NCBI GenBank assembly: GCA_958298945.1
Contig: OY282608.1
Coordinates: forward strand, 66,502,951 to 66,566,950
Direction: 5' to 3'
DNA length: 64,000 nt
Source: Atherix ibis
Lineage: Eukaryota; Arthropoda; Insecta; Diptera; Athericidae
Each line of letters starts with the position of its first letter. Position 1 is the first letter of the stretch. Shown here piece after piece: positions 23,216 to 37,110 of the stretch. A model generated the notes under the pieces. The model did not search any database and was not told where the DNA came from. It saw nothing but the letters and a program-made list of their open reading frames with translations. Position numbers and translations under genes: made by a program.

Positions 23216-25630
23216 GAATATGAAGTAGTATATTTAAGAAACATATGAAGTAGTATATTTAAGAGGAATATGAAGTTTTATGTATAAGAGGAATATGAAA
23301 TAGTATGTTTAAGAGAAATATGAAGTAGTATGTTTAAGATGAATATGAAGTATTATGTTTAAGAGGAATATGAAGTAGTATATTTAAGAGGAATATGAGG
23401 TAGTATATTTAAGAGGAATATGAAAAATTATGTTTAAGAGGAATATGAAGTAGTATGTTTAAGTGGAATATGAAGTAGTATGTTTAAGAGGAATATAAAG
23501 TAGTGTGTTTAAGAGGAATATGAAGTAGTATATTTAAGAGGAATATGAAGTAGTATGTTTAAGAGGAATATGAAGTAGTATATTTAAGAAGCATATGTAG
23601 TAGTATATTTAAGAGGAATATGAAGTTGTATGTATAAGAGGAATATGAAGTAGTATGTTTAAGAGGAATATGAAGGAGTATGTTTAAGAGGAATATGAAG
23701 TAGTATGTTTAAGAGGAATATGAAATAGAATGTTTAAGAGGAATATGAAGTAGTATATTTAAGAGGAATATGAAAAAGTATGCTTAAGAGGAATATGAAG
23801 TAGTATGTTTAAGAGGAATATGAAGAGTATGTTTAAGAGGAATATGAAGTTGTATGTTTAAGAGGAATATGAAGTAGTAGGTTTAGGAGGAATTTGAAGT
23901 ATTGTAGTATATTTAAGAGGAATATGAAGTAGTTTATTTAAGAGGAATATGAAAAAGTATGTTTAAGAGAAATATGAAGTAGTATGTTTAAGAGGAATAT
24001 GCAGTAGTATGTTTAAGAGGAATATGAAGTAGTATATTTAAGTGGAATCTGAAGTAGTATGTTTAAGAGGAATATGAAGTAGTGTGTTTAAGAGGAATAT
24101 GAAGTAGTATATTTAAGAGGAATATGAAGTAGTATGTTTAAGAGGAATATGAAGTAGTATATTTATGAGGAATATGAAGTAGTATGTTTAAGAGGAATAT
24201 GAAGTAGTATGTTTAAGAGGAATATGAAGTAGTATGTTTGAGAGGAATATGAAGTAGTATATTTAAGAGGAATATGAAAAAGTATGTTTAAAAGGAATAT
24301 GAAGTAGTATGTTTAAGAGGAATATGCAGTAGTATGTTTAAGAGGAATATGAAGTAGTATATTTAAGTGGAATATGAAGTAGTATGTTTAAGAGGAATAT
24401 GAAGTAGTATAATTAAGAGGAATATGAAGTAGTATGTTTAAGAGGAATATGAAGTAGTATATTTAAGAGGAATATGAAAAAGTATGTTTAAGAAGAATAT
24501 GAAGTAGTATGTTTAAGTGGAATATGAAGTAGTATGTTTAAGAGGAATATGAAGTAGTATGTTTAAGAGGAATATGAAGTAGTATGTTTAAGAAGAATAT
24601 GAAGTAATATGTTTAAGAGGAATATGAGGTAGTATGTTTAAGAAGAATATGAAGTAGTATGTTTAAGAGGAATATGAAGTAGTATATTGAAGAGGAATAT
24701 GAAAAAGTATGTTTAAAAGGCATATGAAGTAGTATATTTAACAGGAATATGCAGTATTATGTTTAAGAGGAATATGAAGTAGTATATTTAAGTGGAATAT
24801 GAAGTAGTATGTTTAAGAGGAATATGAAGTAGTATATTTAAAAGGAATATGAAGTAGTAAATTTAAGAGGAATATGAAGTAGTATGTTCCAGAGGAATAT
24901 GAAGTAGTATATTTAAAAGGAATATGAAGTAGTATGTTTAAGAGGAATATGAAGTAGTATATTTAAGAAGCATATGTAGTAGTATATTTAAGAGGAATAT
25001 GAAGTTGTATGTATAAGAGGAATATGAAGTAGTATGTTTAAGAGGAATATGAAGTAGTATATTTAAGAGGAATATGAAGTAGTATGTTTAAGAGGAATAT
25101 GAAGTAGTATGTTTAAGAGGAATATGAAGTAGTATATTTAAGAGGAATATGAAAAAGTATGTTTAAGAGGAATATGAAGTAGTATGTTCAAGAGGAATAT
25201 GAAGAGGTATATTTAAGAAGCATATGAAGTAGTATATTTAAGAGGAATATGAAGTTATATGTATGAGAGGAATATGAAGTAGTATGTTTAAGAGGAATAT
25301 GAAGTAGTATGTTTAAGAGGAATATGAAGTATTATGTTTAAGAGAAATTTGAAGTAGTATATTTAAGAGGAATATGAGGTAGTATATTTAAGAGGAATAT
25401 AAAAAAGTATGTTTAAGAGGAATATGAAGTAGTATGTTTAAGTGGAATATAAAGTAGTATGTTTAAGAGGAATATGAAGTAGTATGTTTAAGAGGAATAT
25501 GAAGTAGTATGTTTAAGAGGAATATGAAGTAGTAGGTTTAAGAGGAATTTGGAGTATTGTAGTATATTTAAGAGGAATATGAAGTAGTTTATTTAAGAGG
25601 AATATGAAAAAGTATGTTTAAGAGGAATAT

Positions 25631-27480
25631 GAAGTAGTATGTTTAAGAGGAATATGCAGTAGTATGTTTAAGAGGAATATGTAGTAGTATATTTAAGTGG
25701 AATCTGAAGAAGTATGTTTAAGAGGAATATGAAGTAGTGTGTTTAAGAGGAATATGAAGTAGTATATTTAAGAGGAATATGAAGTAGTATGTTTAAGAGG
25801 AATATGAAGTAGTATATTTAAGAGGAATATGAAGTAGTATGTTTAAGAGGAATATGAAGTAGTATGTTTAAGAGGAATATGAAGTAGTATGTTTAAGAGG
25901 AATATGAAGTAGTATATTTAAGAGGAATATGAAAAAGTATGTTTAAAAGGAATATGAAGTAGTATGTTTAAGAGGAATATGCAGTAGTATGTTTAAGAGG
26001 AATATGAAGTAGTATATTTAAGTGGAATATGAAGTAGTATGTTTAAGAGGAATATGAAGTAGTATAATTAAGAGGAATATGAAGTAGTATGTTTAAGAGG
26101 AATATGAAGTAGTATATTTAAGAGGAATATGAAAAAGTATGTTTAAGAAGAATATGAAGTAATATGTTTAAGTGGAATATGAAGTAGTATGTTTAAGAGG
26201 AATATGAAGTAGTATGTTTAAGAGGAATATGAAGTAGTATGTTTAAGAGGAATATGAAGTAATATGTTTAAGAGGAATATGAAGTAGTATGTTTAAGAGG
26301 AATATGAAGTAGTATGTTTAAGAGGAATATGAAGTAGTATATTTAAGAGGAATATGAAAAAGTATATTTAAGAGGCATATGAAGTAGTATATTTAACAGG
26401 AATATGCAGTAGTATGTTTAAGAGGAATATGAAGTATTATATTTAATTGAAATATGAAGTAGTATGTTTAAGAGGAATATGAAGTAGTGTGTTTAAGAGG
26501 AATATGAAGTAGTATATTTAAGAGGAATATGAAGTAGTATGTTTAAGAGGAATATGAAGTAGTATATTTAAAAGGAATATGAAGTAGTAAATTTAAGAGG
26601 AATATGAAGTAGTATGTTCAAGAGGAATATGAAGTAGTATATTTAAAAGGAATATGAAGTAATAAATTTAAGAGGAATATGAAGTAGTATGTTCAAGAGG
26701 AATATGAAGTAGTATATTTAAGAGGAATATGAAGTAGTATGTTTAAGAGGAATATGAAGTAGTATATTTAAGAAGCATATGTAGTAGCATATTTAAGAGG
26801 AATATGAAGTTGTATATTCAAGAGGAATATGAAGTAGTATATTTAAAAGGAATATGAAGTAGTAAATTTAAGAGGAATATGAAGTAGTATGTTTAAGAGG
26901 AATATGAAGTAGTATATTTAAAAGGAATATGAAGTAGTAAATTTAAGAGGAATATGAAGTAGTATGTTCAAGAGGAATATGAAGTAGTATTTTTAAGAGG
27001 AATATGAAGTAGTATGTTTAAGAGGAATATGAAGTAGTATAATTAAGAAGCATATGTAGAAGTATATTTAAGAGGAATATGAAGTTGTATGTATAAGAGG
27101 AATATGAAGTAGTATGTTTAAGAGGAATATGAAGTAGTACGTTTAAGAGGAATATGAAGTAGTATGTTTAAGAGGAATATGAAGTAGTATGTTTAAGAGG
27201 AATATGAAGTAGTATATTTAAGACGAATATGAAAAAGTATGTTTAAGAGGAATATGAAGTAGTATGTTCAAGAGGAATATGAAGAGGTATATTTAAGAAG
27301 CATATGAAGTAGTATATTTAAGAGGAATATGAAGTTGTATGTATAAGAGGAATATGAAGTAGTATGTTTAAGAGGAATATGAAGTAGTATGTTTAAGAGG
27401 AATATGAAGTATTATGTTTAAGAGAAATATGAAGTAGTATATTTAAGAGGAATATGAGGTAGTATATTTAAGAGGAATAT
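25631..27480. repeat. 1,850-bp tandem duplication, copy 1
   Basis: A 74-monomer block followed head to tail by its copy. I compared the two copies block by block over the whole 1,850 bp and found two differences: position 26662 is A where 28512 is G, and 26788 is C where 28638 is T. There is no length difference. Marks include GTAGTAG with TTAAGTGGAATCTGAAGAAG (25681), GTATAATTAAGAGG, AGAGGCATATG, TTAATTGAAATATG, GTTGTATATTCAAG, GTAGAAG and AGACGAATATG. The left edge is within a monomer of 25631, where the GAAAAAG series before it stops matching. Confidence 0.95.
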
Positions 27481-29330
27481 GAAGTAGTATGTTTAAGAGG
27501 AATATGCAGTAGTATGTTTAAGAGGAATATGTAGTAGTATATTTAAGTGGAATCTGAAGAAGTATGTTTAAGAGGAATATGAAGTAGTGTGTTTAAGAGG
27601 AATATGAAGTAGTATATTTAAGAGGAATATGAAGTAGTATGTTTAAGAGGAATATGAAGTAGTATATTTAAGAGGAATATGAAGTAGTATGTTTAAGAGG
27701 AATATGAAGTAGTATGTTTAAGAGGAATATGAAGTAGTATGTTTAAGAGGAATATGAAGTAGTATATTTAAGAGGAATATGAAAAAGTATGTTTAAAAGG
27801 AATATGAAGTAGTATGTTTAAGAGGAATATGCAGTAGTATGTTTAAGAGGAATATGAAGTAGTATATTTAAGTGGAATATGAAGTAGTATGTTTAAGAGG
27901 AATATGAAGTAGTATAATTAAGAGGAATATGAAGTAGTATGTTTAAGAGGAATATGAAGTAGTATATTTAAGAGGAATATGAAAAAGTATGTTTAAGAAG
28001 AATATGAAGTAATATGTTTAAGTGGAATATGAAGTAGTATGTTTAAGAGGAATATGAAGTAGTATGTTTAAGAGGAATATGAAGTAGTATGTTTAAGAGG
28101 AATATGAAGTAATATGTTTAAGAGGAATATGAAGTAGTATGTTTAAGAGGAATATGAAGTAGTATGTTTAAGAGGAATATGAAGTAGTATATTTAAGAGG
28201 AATATGAAAAAGTATATTTAAGAGGCATATGAAGTAGTATATTTAACAGGAATATGCAGTAGTATGTTTAAGAGGAATATGAAGTATTATATTTAATTGA
28301 AATATGAAGTAGTATGTTTAAGAGGAATATGAAGTAGTGTGTTTAAGAGGAATATGAAGTAGTATATTTAAGAGGAATATGAAGTAGTATGTTTAAGAGG
28401 AATATGAAGTAGTATATTTAAAAGGAATATGAAGTAGTAAATTTAAGAGGAATATGAAGTAGTATGTTCAAGAGGAATATGAAGTAGTATATTTAAAAGG
28501 AATATGAAGTAGTAAATTTAAGAGGAATATGAAGTAGTATGTTCAAGAGGAATATGAAGTAGTATATTTAAGAGGAATATGAAGTAGTATGTTTAAGAGG
28601 AATATGAAGTAGTATATTTAAGAAGCATATGTAGTAGTATATTTAAGAGGAATATGAAGTTGTATATTCAAGAGGAATATGAAGTAGTATATTTAAAAGG
28701 AATATGAAGTAGTAAATTTAAGAGGAATATGAAGTAGTATGTTTAAGAGGAATATGAAGTAGTATATTTAAAAGGAATATGAAGTAGTAAATTTAAGAGG
28801 AATATGAAGTAGTATGTTCAAGAGGAATATGAAGTAGTATTTTTAAGAGGAATATGAAGTAGTATGTTTAAGAGGAATATGAAGTAGTATAATTAAGAAG
28901 CATATGTAGAAGTATATTTAAGAGGAATATGAAGTTGTATGTATAAGAGGAATATGAAGTAGTATGTTTAAGAGGAATATGAAGTAGTACGTTTAAGAGG
29001 AATATGAAGTAGTATGTTTAAGAGGAATATGAAGTAGTATGTTTAAGAGGAATATGAAGTAGTATATTTAAGACGAATATGAAAAAGTATGTTTAAGAGG
29101 AATATGAAGTAGTATGTTCAAGAGGAATATGAAGAGGTATATTTAAGAAGCATATGAAGTAGTATATTTAAGAGGAATATGAAGTTGTATGTATAAGAGG
29201 AATATGAAGTAGTATGTTTAAGAGGAATATGAAGTAGTATGTTTAAGAGGAATATGAAGTATTATGTTTAAGAGAAATATGAAGTAGTATATTTAAGAGG
29301 AATATGAGGTAGTATATTTAAGAGGAATAT
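27481..29330. repeat. 1,850-bp tandem duplication, copy 2
   Basis: Second copy, about 99.9% identical to 25631-27480. It ends at the monomer before a 24-bp monomer with GAAAAATATG (29331). Most of this copy, from about 27973, is also the first part of a 4,324-bp duplication, so the 1,850-bp event must be older than, or contemporary with, that larger one. Confidence 0.95.
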
Positions 29331-32296
29331 GAAAAATATGTTTAAGAGGAATATGAAGTAGTATGTTTAAGTGGAATATGAAGTAGTATGTTTAAGAGGA
29401 ATATGAAGTAGTGTGTTTAAGAGGAATATGAAGTAGTATATTTAAGAGGAATATGAAGTAGTATATTTAAGAGGAATATGAAAAAGTATGTTTAAGAGGA
29501 ATATGAAGTAGTATGTTTAAGAGGAATATGAAGTAGTATGTTTAAGAGGAATATGAAGTAGTATGTTTAAGAGGAATATGAAGTAGTATGTTTAAGAGGA
29601 ATATGAAGTAGTATGTTTAAGAGGAATATGAAGTAGTATATTTAAGAGGAATATGAAAAAGTATGTTTAAGAGGAATATGAAGTAGTATGTTCAAGAGGA
29701 ATATGAAGAGGTATATTTAAGAAGCATATGAAGTAGTATATTTAAGAGGAATATGAAGTTGTATGTATAAGAGGAATATGAAGTAGTATGTTTAAGAGGA
29801 ATATGAAGTAGTATGTTTAAGAGGAATATGAAGTATTATGTTTAAGAGAAATATGAAATAGTATATTTAAGAGGAATATGAGGTAGTATATTTAAGAGGA
29901 ATATGAAAAAGTATGTTTAAGAGGAATATGAAGTAGTATGTTTAAGTGGAATATGAAGTAGTATGTTTAAGAGGAATATGAAGTAGTGTGTTTAAGAGGA
30001 ATATGAAGTAGTATATTTAAGAGGAATATGAAGTAATTTGTTTAAGAGGAATATGAAGTAGTATATTTAAGAAGCATATGTAGTAGTATATTTAAGAGGA
30101 ATATGAAGTTGTATGTATAAGAGGAATATGAAGTTGTATGTTTAAGAGGAATATGAAGTAGTATGTTTAAGAGGAATATGAAGTAGTATGTTTAAGAGGA
30201 ATATGAAGTAGTATGTTTAAGAGGAATATGAAGTAGTTTATTTAAGAGGAATATGAAAAAGTATGTTTAAAAGGAATATGAAGTAGTATGTTTAAGAGGA
30301 ATATGCAGTAGTATGTTTAAGAGGAATATGAAGTAGTATATTTAAGTGGAATATGAAGTAGTATGTTTAAGAGGAATATGAAGTAGTATAATTAAGAGGA
30401 ATATGAAGTAGTATGTTTAAGAGGAATATGAAGTAGTATATTTAAGAGGAATATGAAAAAGTATGTTTAAGAAGAATATGAAGTAATATGTTTAAGTGGA
30501 ATATGAAGTAGTATGTTTAAGAGGAATATGAAGTAGTATGTTTAAGAGGAATATGAAGTAGTATGTTTAAGAGGAATATGAAGTAATATGTTTAAGAGGA
30601 ATATGAAGTAGTATGTTTAAGAGGAATATGAAGTAGTATGTTTAAGAGGAATATGAAGTAGTATATTTAAGAGGAATATGAAAAAGTATGTTTAAGAGGC
30701 ATATGAAGTAGTATATTTAACAGGAATATGCAGTAGTATGTTTAAGAGGAATATGAAGTAGTATATTTAAGTGGAATATGAAGTAGTATGTTTAAGAGGA
30801 ATATGAAGTAGTGTGTTTAAGAGGAATATGAAGTAGTATATTTAAGAGGAATATGAAGTAGTATGTTTAAGAGGAATATGAAGTAGTATATTTAAAAGGA
30901 ATATGAAGTAGTAATTTTAAGAGGAATATGAAGTAGTATGTTCAAGAGGAATATGAAGTAGTATATTTAAACGGAATATGAAGTAGTAAATTTAAGAGGA
31001 ATATGAAGTAGTATGTTCAAGAGGAATATGAAGTAGTATATTTAAGAGGAATATGAAGTAGTATGTTTAAGAGGAATATGAAGTAGTATATTTAAGAAGC
31101 ATATGTAGTAGTATATTTAAGAGGAATATGAAGTTGTATGTTCAAGAGGAATATGAAGTAGTATATTTAAAAGGAATATGAAGTAGTAAATTTAAGAGGA
31201 ATATGAAGTAGTATGTTTAAGAGGAATATGAAGTAGTATATTTAAAAGGAATATGAAGTAGTAAATTTAAGAGGAATATGAAGTAGTATGTTCAAGAGGA
31301 ATATGAAGTAGTATATTTAAGAGGAATATGAAGTAGTATGTTTAAGAGGAATATGAAGTAGTATATTTAAGAAGCATATGTAGTAGTATATTTAAGAGGA
31401 ATATGAAGTTGTATGTATAAGAGGAATATGAAGTAGTATGTTTAAGAGGAATATGAAGTAGTATGTTTAAGAGGAATATGAAGTAGTATGTTTAAGAGGA
31501 ATATGAAGTAGTATGTTTAAGAGGAATATGAAGTAGTATATTTAAGAGGAATATGAAAAAGTATGTTTAAGAGGAATATGAAGTAGTATGTTCAAGAGTA
31601 ATATGAAGAGGTATATTTAAGAAGCATATGAAGTAGTATATTTAAGAGGAATATGAAGTTGTATGTATAAGAGGAATATGAAGTAGTATGTTTAAGAGGA
31701 ATATGAAGTAGTATGTTTAAGAGGAATATGAAGTATTATGTTTAAGAGAAATATGAAGTAGTATATTTAAGAGGAATATGAGGTAGTATATTTAAGAGGA
31801 ATATGAAAAATATGTTTAAGAGTAATATGAAGTAGTATGTTTAAGTGGAATATGAAGTAATATATTTAAGAGGAATATGAAAAAGTATGTTTAAGAGGCA
31901 TATGAAGTAGTATGTTTAACAGGAATATGCAGTAGTATGTTTAAGAGGAATATGAAGTAGTATATTTAAGTGGAATATGAAGTAGTATGTTTAAGAGGAA
32001 TATGAAGTAGTGTGTTTAAGAGGAATATGAAGTAGTATATTTAAGAGGAATATGAAGTAGTATGTTTAAGAGGAATATGAAGTAGTATATTTAAAAGGAA
32101 TATGAAGTAGTAAATTTAAGAGGAATATGAAGTAGTATGTTCAGGAGGAATATGAAGTAGTATATTTAAAAGGAATATGAAGTAGTAAATTTAAGAGGAA
32201 TATGAAGTAGTATGTTCAAGAGGAATATGAAATAGTATATTTAAGAGGAATATGAAGTAGTATGTTTAAGAGGAATATGAAGTAGTATATTTAAGA
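27973..32296. repeat. 4,324-bp compound duplication, copy 1
   Basis: A 173-monomer block (one base short because of its length variants) that is repeated head to tail at 32297-36620. Matching marks include GAAAAAG with TTTAAGAAG (27981, 32304), GTATAATTAAGAAGCAT (28896, 33220), the 24-bp GAAAAATATG monomers (29331/33655 and 31805/36129), GTAATTTTAAG and AAACGG near 30911/35235, and AGTAATATGAAGAGG. Inside it, the AGAAGCAT module at 28621 recurs at 31095 (offset 2,474), so the block is a compound of two related half-units. Confidence 0.92.
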
Positions 32297-35200
32297 GGAA
32301 TATGAAAAAGTATGTTTAAGAAGAATATGAAGTAATATGTTTAAGTGGAATATGAAGTAGTATGTTTAAGAGGAATATGAAGTAGTATGTTTAAGAGGAA
32401 TATGAAGTAGTATGTTTAAGAGGAATATGAAGTAATATGTTTAAGAGGAATATGAAGTAGTATGTTTAAGAGGAATATGAAGTAGTATGTTTAAGAGGAA
32501 TATGAAGTAGTATATTTAAGAGGAATATGAAAAAGTATATTTAAGAGGCATATGAAGTAGTATATTTAACAGGAATATGCAGTAGTATGTTTAAGAGGAA
32601 TATGAAGAAATTATATTTAATTGAAATATGAAGTAGTATGTTTAAGAGGAATATGAAGTAGTGTGTTTAAGAGGAATATGAAGTAGTATATTTAAGAGGA
32701 ATATGAAGTAGTATGTTTAAGAGGAATATGAAGTAGTATATTTAAAAGGAATATGAAGTAGTAAATTTAAGAGGAATATGAAGTAGTATGTTCAAGAGGA
32801 ATATGAAGTAGTATATTTAAAAGGAATATGAAGTAGTAAATTTAAGAGGAATATGAAGTAGTATGTTCAAGAGGAATATGAAGTAGTATATTTAAGAGGA
32901 ATATGAAGTAGTATGTTTAAGAGGAATATGAAGTAGTATATTTAAGAAGCATATGTAGTAGTATATTTAAGAGGAATATGAAGTTGTATATTCAAGAGGA
33001 ATATGAAGTAGTATATTTAAAAGGAATATGAAGTAGTAAATTTAAGAGGAATATGAAGTAGTATGTTTAAGAGGAATATGAAGTAGTATATTTAAAAGGA
33101 ATATGAAGTAGTAAATTTAAGAGGAATATGAAGTAGTATGTTCAAGAGGAATATGAAGTAGTATTTTTAAGAGGAATATGAAGTAGTATGTTTAAGAGGA
33201 ATATGAAGTAGTATAATTAAGAAGCATATGTAGAAGTATATTTAAGAGGAATATGAAGTTGTATGTATAAGAGGAATATGAAGTAGTATGTTTAAGAGGA
33301 ATATGAAGTAGTACGTTTAAGAGGAATATGAAGTAGTATGTTTAAGAGGAATATGAAGTAGTATGTTTAAGAGGAATATGAAGTAGTATATTTAAGACGA
33401 ATATGAAAAAGTATGTTTAAGAGGAATATGAAGTAGTATGTTCAAGAGGAATATGAAGAGGTATATTTAAGAAGCATATGAAGTAGTATATTTAAGAGGA
33501 ATATGAAGTTGTATGTATAAGAGGAATATGAAGTAGTATGTTTAAGAGGAATATGAAGTAGTATGTTTAAGAGGAATATGAAGTATTATGTTTAAGAGAA
33601 ATATGAAGTAGTATATTTAAGAGGAATATGAGGTAGTATATTTAAGAGGAATATGAAAAATATGTTTAAGAGGAATATGAAGTAGTATGTTTAAGTGGAA
33701 TATGAAGTAGTATGTTTAAGAGGAATATGAAGTAGTGTGTTTAAGAGGAATATGAAGTAGTATATTTAAGAGGAATATGAAGTAGTATATTTAAGAGGAA
33801 TATGAAAAAGTATGTTTAAGAGGAATATGAAGTAGTATGTTTAAGAGGAATATGAAGTAGTATGTTTAAGAGGAATATGAAGTAGTATGTTTAAGAGGAA
33901 TATGAAGTAGTATGTTTAAGAGGAATATGAAGTAGTATGTTTAAGAGGAATATGAAGTAGTATATTTAAGAGGAATATGAAAAAGTATGTTTAAGAGGAA
34001 TATGAAGTAGTATGTTCAAGAGGAATATGAAGAGGTATATTTAAGAAGCATATGAAGTAGTATATTTAAGAGGAATATGAAGTTGTATGTATAAGAGGAA
34101 TATGAAGTAGTATGTTTAAGAGGAATATGAAGTAGTATGTTTAAGAGGAATATGAAGTATTATGTTTAAGAGAAATATGAAATAGTATATTTAAGAGGAA
34201 TATGAGGTAGTATATTTAAGAGGAATATGAAAAAGTATGTTTAAGAGGAATATGAAGTAGTATGTTTAAGTGGAATATGAAGTAGTATGTTTAAGAGGAA
34301 TATGAAGTAGTGTGTTTAAGAGGAATATGAAGTAGTATATTTAAGAGGAATATGAAGTAATTTGTTTAAGAGGAATATGAAGTAGTATATTTAAGAAGCA
34401 TATGTAGTAGTATATTTAAGAGGAATATGAAGTTGTATGTATAAGAGGAATATGAAGTTGTATGTTTAAGAGGAATATGAAGTAGTATGTTTAAGAGGAA
34501 TATGAAGTAGTATGTTTAAGAGGAATATGAAGTAGTATGTTTAAGAGGAATATGAAGTAGTTTATTTAAGAGGAATATGAAAAAGTATGTTTAAAAGGAA
34601 TATGAAGTAGTATGTTTAAGAGGAATATGCAGTAGTATGTTTAAGAGGAATATGAAGTAGTATATTTAAGTGGAATATGAAGTAGTATGTTTAAGAGGAA
34701 TATGAAGTAGTATAATTAAGAGGAATATGAAGTAGTATGTTTAAGAGGAATATGAAGTAATATATTTAAGAGGAATATGAAAAAGTATGTTTAAGAAGAA
34801 TATGAAGTAATATGTTTAAGTGGAATATGAAGTAGTATGTTTAAGAGGAATATGAAGTAGTATGTTTAAGAGGAATATGAAGTAGTATGTTTAAGAGGAA
34901 TATGAAGTAATATGTTTAAGAGGAATATGAAGTAGTATGTTTAAGAGGAATATGAAGTAGTATGTTTAAGAGGAATATGAAGTAGTATATTTAAGAGGAA
35001 TATGAAAAAGTATGTTTAAGAGGCATATGAAGTAGTATATTTAACAGGAATATGCAGTAGTATGTTTAAGAGGAATATGAAGTAGTATATTTAAGTGGAA
35101 TATGAAGTAGTATGTTTAAGAGGAATATGAAGTAGTGTGTTTAAGAGGAATATGAAGTAGTATATTTAAGAGGAATATGAAGTAGTATGTTTAAGAGGAA

Positions 35201-36620
35201 TATGAAGTAGTATATTTAAAAGGAATATGAAGTAGTAATTTTAAGAGGAATATGAAGTAGTATGTTCAAGAGGAATATGAAGTAGTATATTTAAACGGAA
35301 TATGAAGTAGTAAATTTAAGAGGAATATGAAGTAGTATGTTCAAGAGGAATATGAAGTAGTATATTTAAGAGGAATATGAAGTAGTATGTTTAAGAGGAA
35401 TATGAAGTAGTATATTTAAGAAGCATATGTAGTAGTATATTTAAGAGGAATATGAAGTTGTATGTTCAAGAGGAATATGAAGTAGTATATTTAAAAGGAA
35501 TATGAAGTAGTAAATTTAAGAGGAATATGAAGTAGTATGTTTAAGAGGAATATGAAGTAGTATATTTAAAAGGAATATGAAGTAGTAAATTTAAGAGGAA
35601 TATGAAGTAGTATGTTCAAGAGGAATATGAAGTAGTATATTTAAGAGGAATATGAAGTAGTATGTTTAAGAGGAATATGAAGTAGTATATTTAAGAAGCA
35701 TATGTAGTAGTATATTTAAGAGGAATATGAAGTTGTATGTATAAGAGGAATATGAAGTAGTATGTTTAAGAGGAATATGAAGTAGTATGTTTAAGAGGAA
35801 TATGAAGTAGTATGTTTAAGAGGAATATGAAGTAGTATGTTTAAGAGGAATATGAAGTAGTATATTTAAGAGGATTATGAAAAAGTATGTTTAAGAGGAA
35901 TATGAAGTAGTATGTTCAAGAGTAATATGAAGAGGTATATTTAAGAAGCATATGAAGTAGTATATTTAAGAGGAATATGAAGTTGTATGTATAAGAGGAA
36001 TATGAAGTAGTATGTTTAAGAGGAATATGAAGTAGTATGTTTAAGAGGAATATGAAGTATTATGTTTAAGAGAAATATGAAGTAGTATATTTAAGAGGAA
36101 TATGAGGTAGTATATTTAAGAGGAATATGAAAAATATGTTTAAGAGTAATATGAAGTAGTATGTTTAAGTGGAATATGAAGTAATATATTTAAGAGGAAT
36201 ATGAAAAAGTATGTTTAAGAGGCATATGAAGTAGTATGTTTAACAGGAATATGCAGTAGTATGTTTAAGAGGAATATGAAGTAGTATATTTAAGTGGAAT
36301 ATGAAGTAGTATGTTTAAGAGGAATATGAAGTAGTGTGTTTAAGAGGAATATGAAGTAGTATATTTAAGAGGAATATGAAGTAGTATGTTTAAGAGGAAT
36401 ATGAAGTAGTATATTTAAAAGGAATATGAAGTAGTAAATTTAAGAGGAATATGAAGTAGTATGTTCAAGAGGAATATGAAGTAGTATAATTAAAAGGAAT
36501 ATGAAGTAGTAAATTTAAGAGGAATATGAAGTAGTATGTTCAAGAGGAATATGAAGTAGTATATTTAAGAGGAATATGAAGTAGTATGTTTAAGAGGAAT
36601 ATGAAGTAGTATATTTAAGA
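32297..36620. repeat. 4,324-bp compound duplication, copy 2
   Basis: Second copy of 27973-32296. I noticed only about half a dozen differences. A 1-bp insertion gives a private 26-bp monomer (32602-32627). Others are GTAATATATTT near 34756, GGATTATG near 35873, TCAAGAGG versus TCAGGAGG (36474 versus 32152) and GTATAATTAAAAGG near 36484. The left junction cannot be placed more finely than 32240-32300 because the flanks agree for a few monomers. Confidence 0.92.
32602..32627. repeat. 26-bp monomer (one-base insertion)
   Basis: GAAGTATTATATTT of the sister copies (26431, 28281) reads GAAGAAATTATATTT here. It is private to copy 2 of the 4,324-bp duplication and changes its offset from 4,323 to 4,324 bp. 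Confidence 0.88.
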
Positions 36621-37110
36621 AGCATATGTAGTAGTATATTTAAGAGGAATATGAAGTTGTATGTTCAAGAGGAATATGAAGTAGTATATTTAAAATGAAT
36701 ATGAAGTAGTAAATTCAAGAGGAATATGAAGTAGTATGTTTAAGAGGAATATGAAGTAGTATATTTAAAAGGAATATGAAGTAGTAAATTTAAGAGGAAT
36801 ATGAAGTAGTATGTTCAAGAGGAATATGAAGTAGTATATTTAAGAGGAATATGAAGTAGTATGTTTAAGAGGAATATGAAGTAGTATATTTAAGAAGCAT
36901 ATGTAGTAGTATATTTAAGAGGAATATGAAGTTGTATGTATAAGAGGAATATGAAGTAGTATGTTTAAGAGGAATATGAAGTAGTATGTTTAAGAGGAAT
37001 ATGAAGTAGTATGTTTAAGAGGAATATGAAGTAGTATGTTTAAGAGGAATATGAAGTAGTATATTTAAGAGGAATATGAAAAAGTATGTTTAAGAGGAAT
37101 ATGAAGTAGT
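36621..37110. repeat. Extra partial copy of the AGAAGCAT module
   Basis: Continues after the 4,324-bp duplication with AGAAGCAT monomers at 36618 and 36893, the 275-bp spacing found at 26771/27046, 28621/28896, 31095/31370, 32945/33220 and 35419/35694. The match to 35419 onward (offset 1,199 bp) holds to about 37100, where TTCAAGAGTAAT is replaced by TTTAAGTGG. It has private changes TTTAAAATGAAT and GTAAATTCAAG near 36692-36718. Confidence 0.8.

Noticed and set aside
25631..36620. Treating the near-identical central blocks as certain biological duplications
   Set aside because: Not accepted without reservation: very high identity in satellite arrays can also come from assembly errors. I kept the blocks as sequence features but left their origin open.
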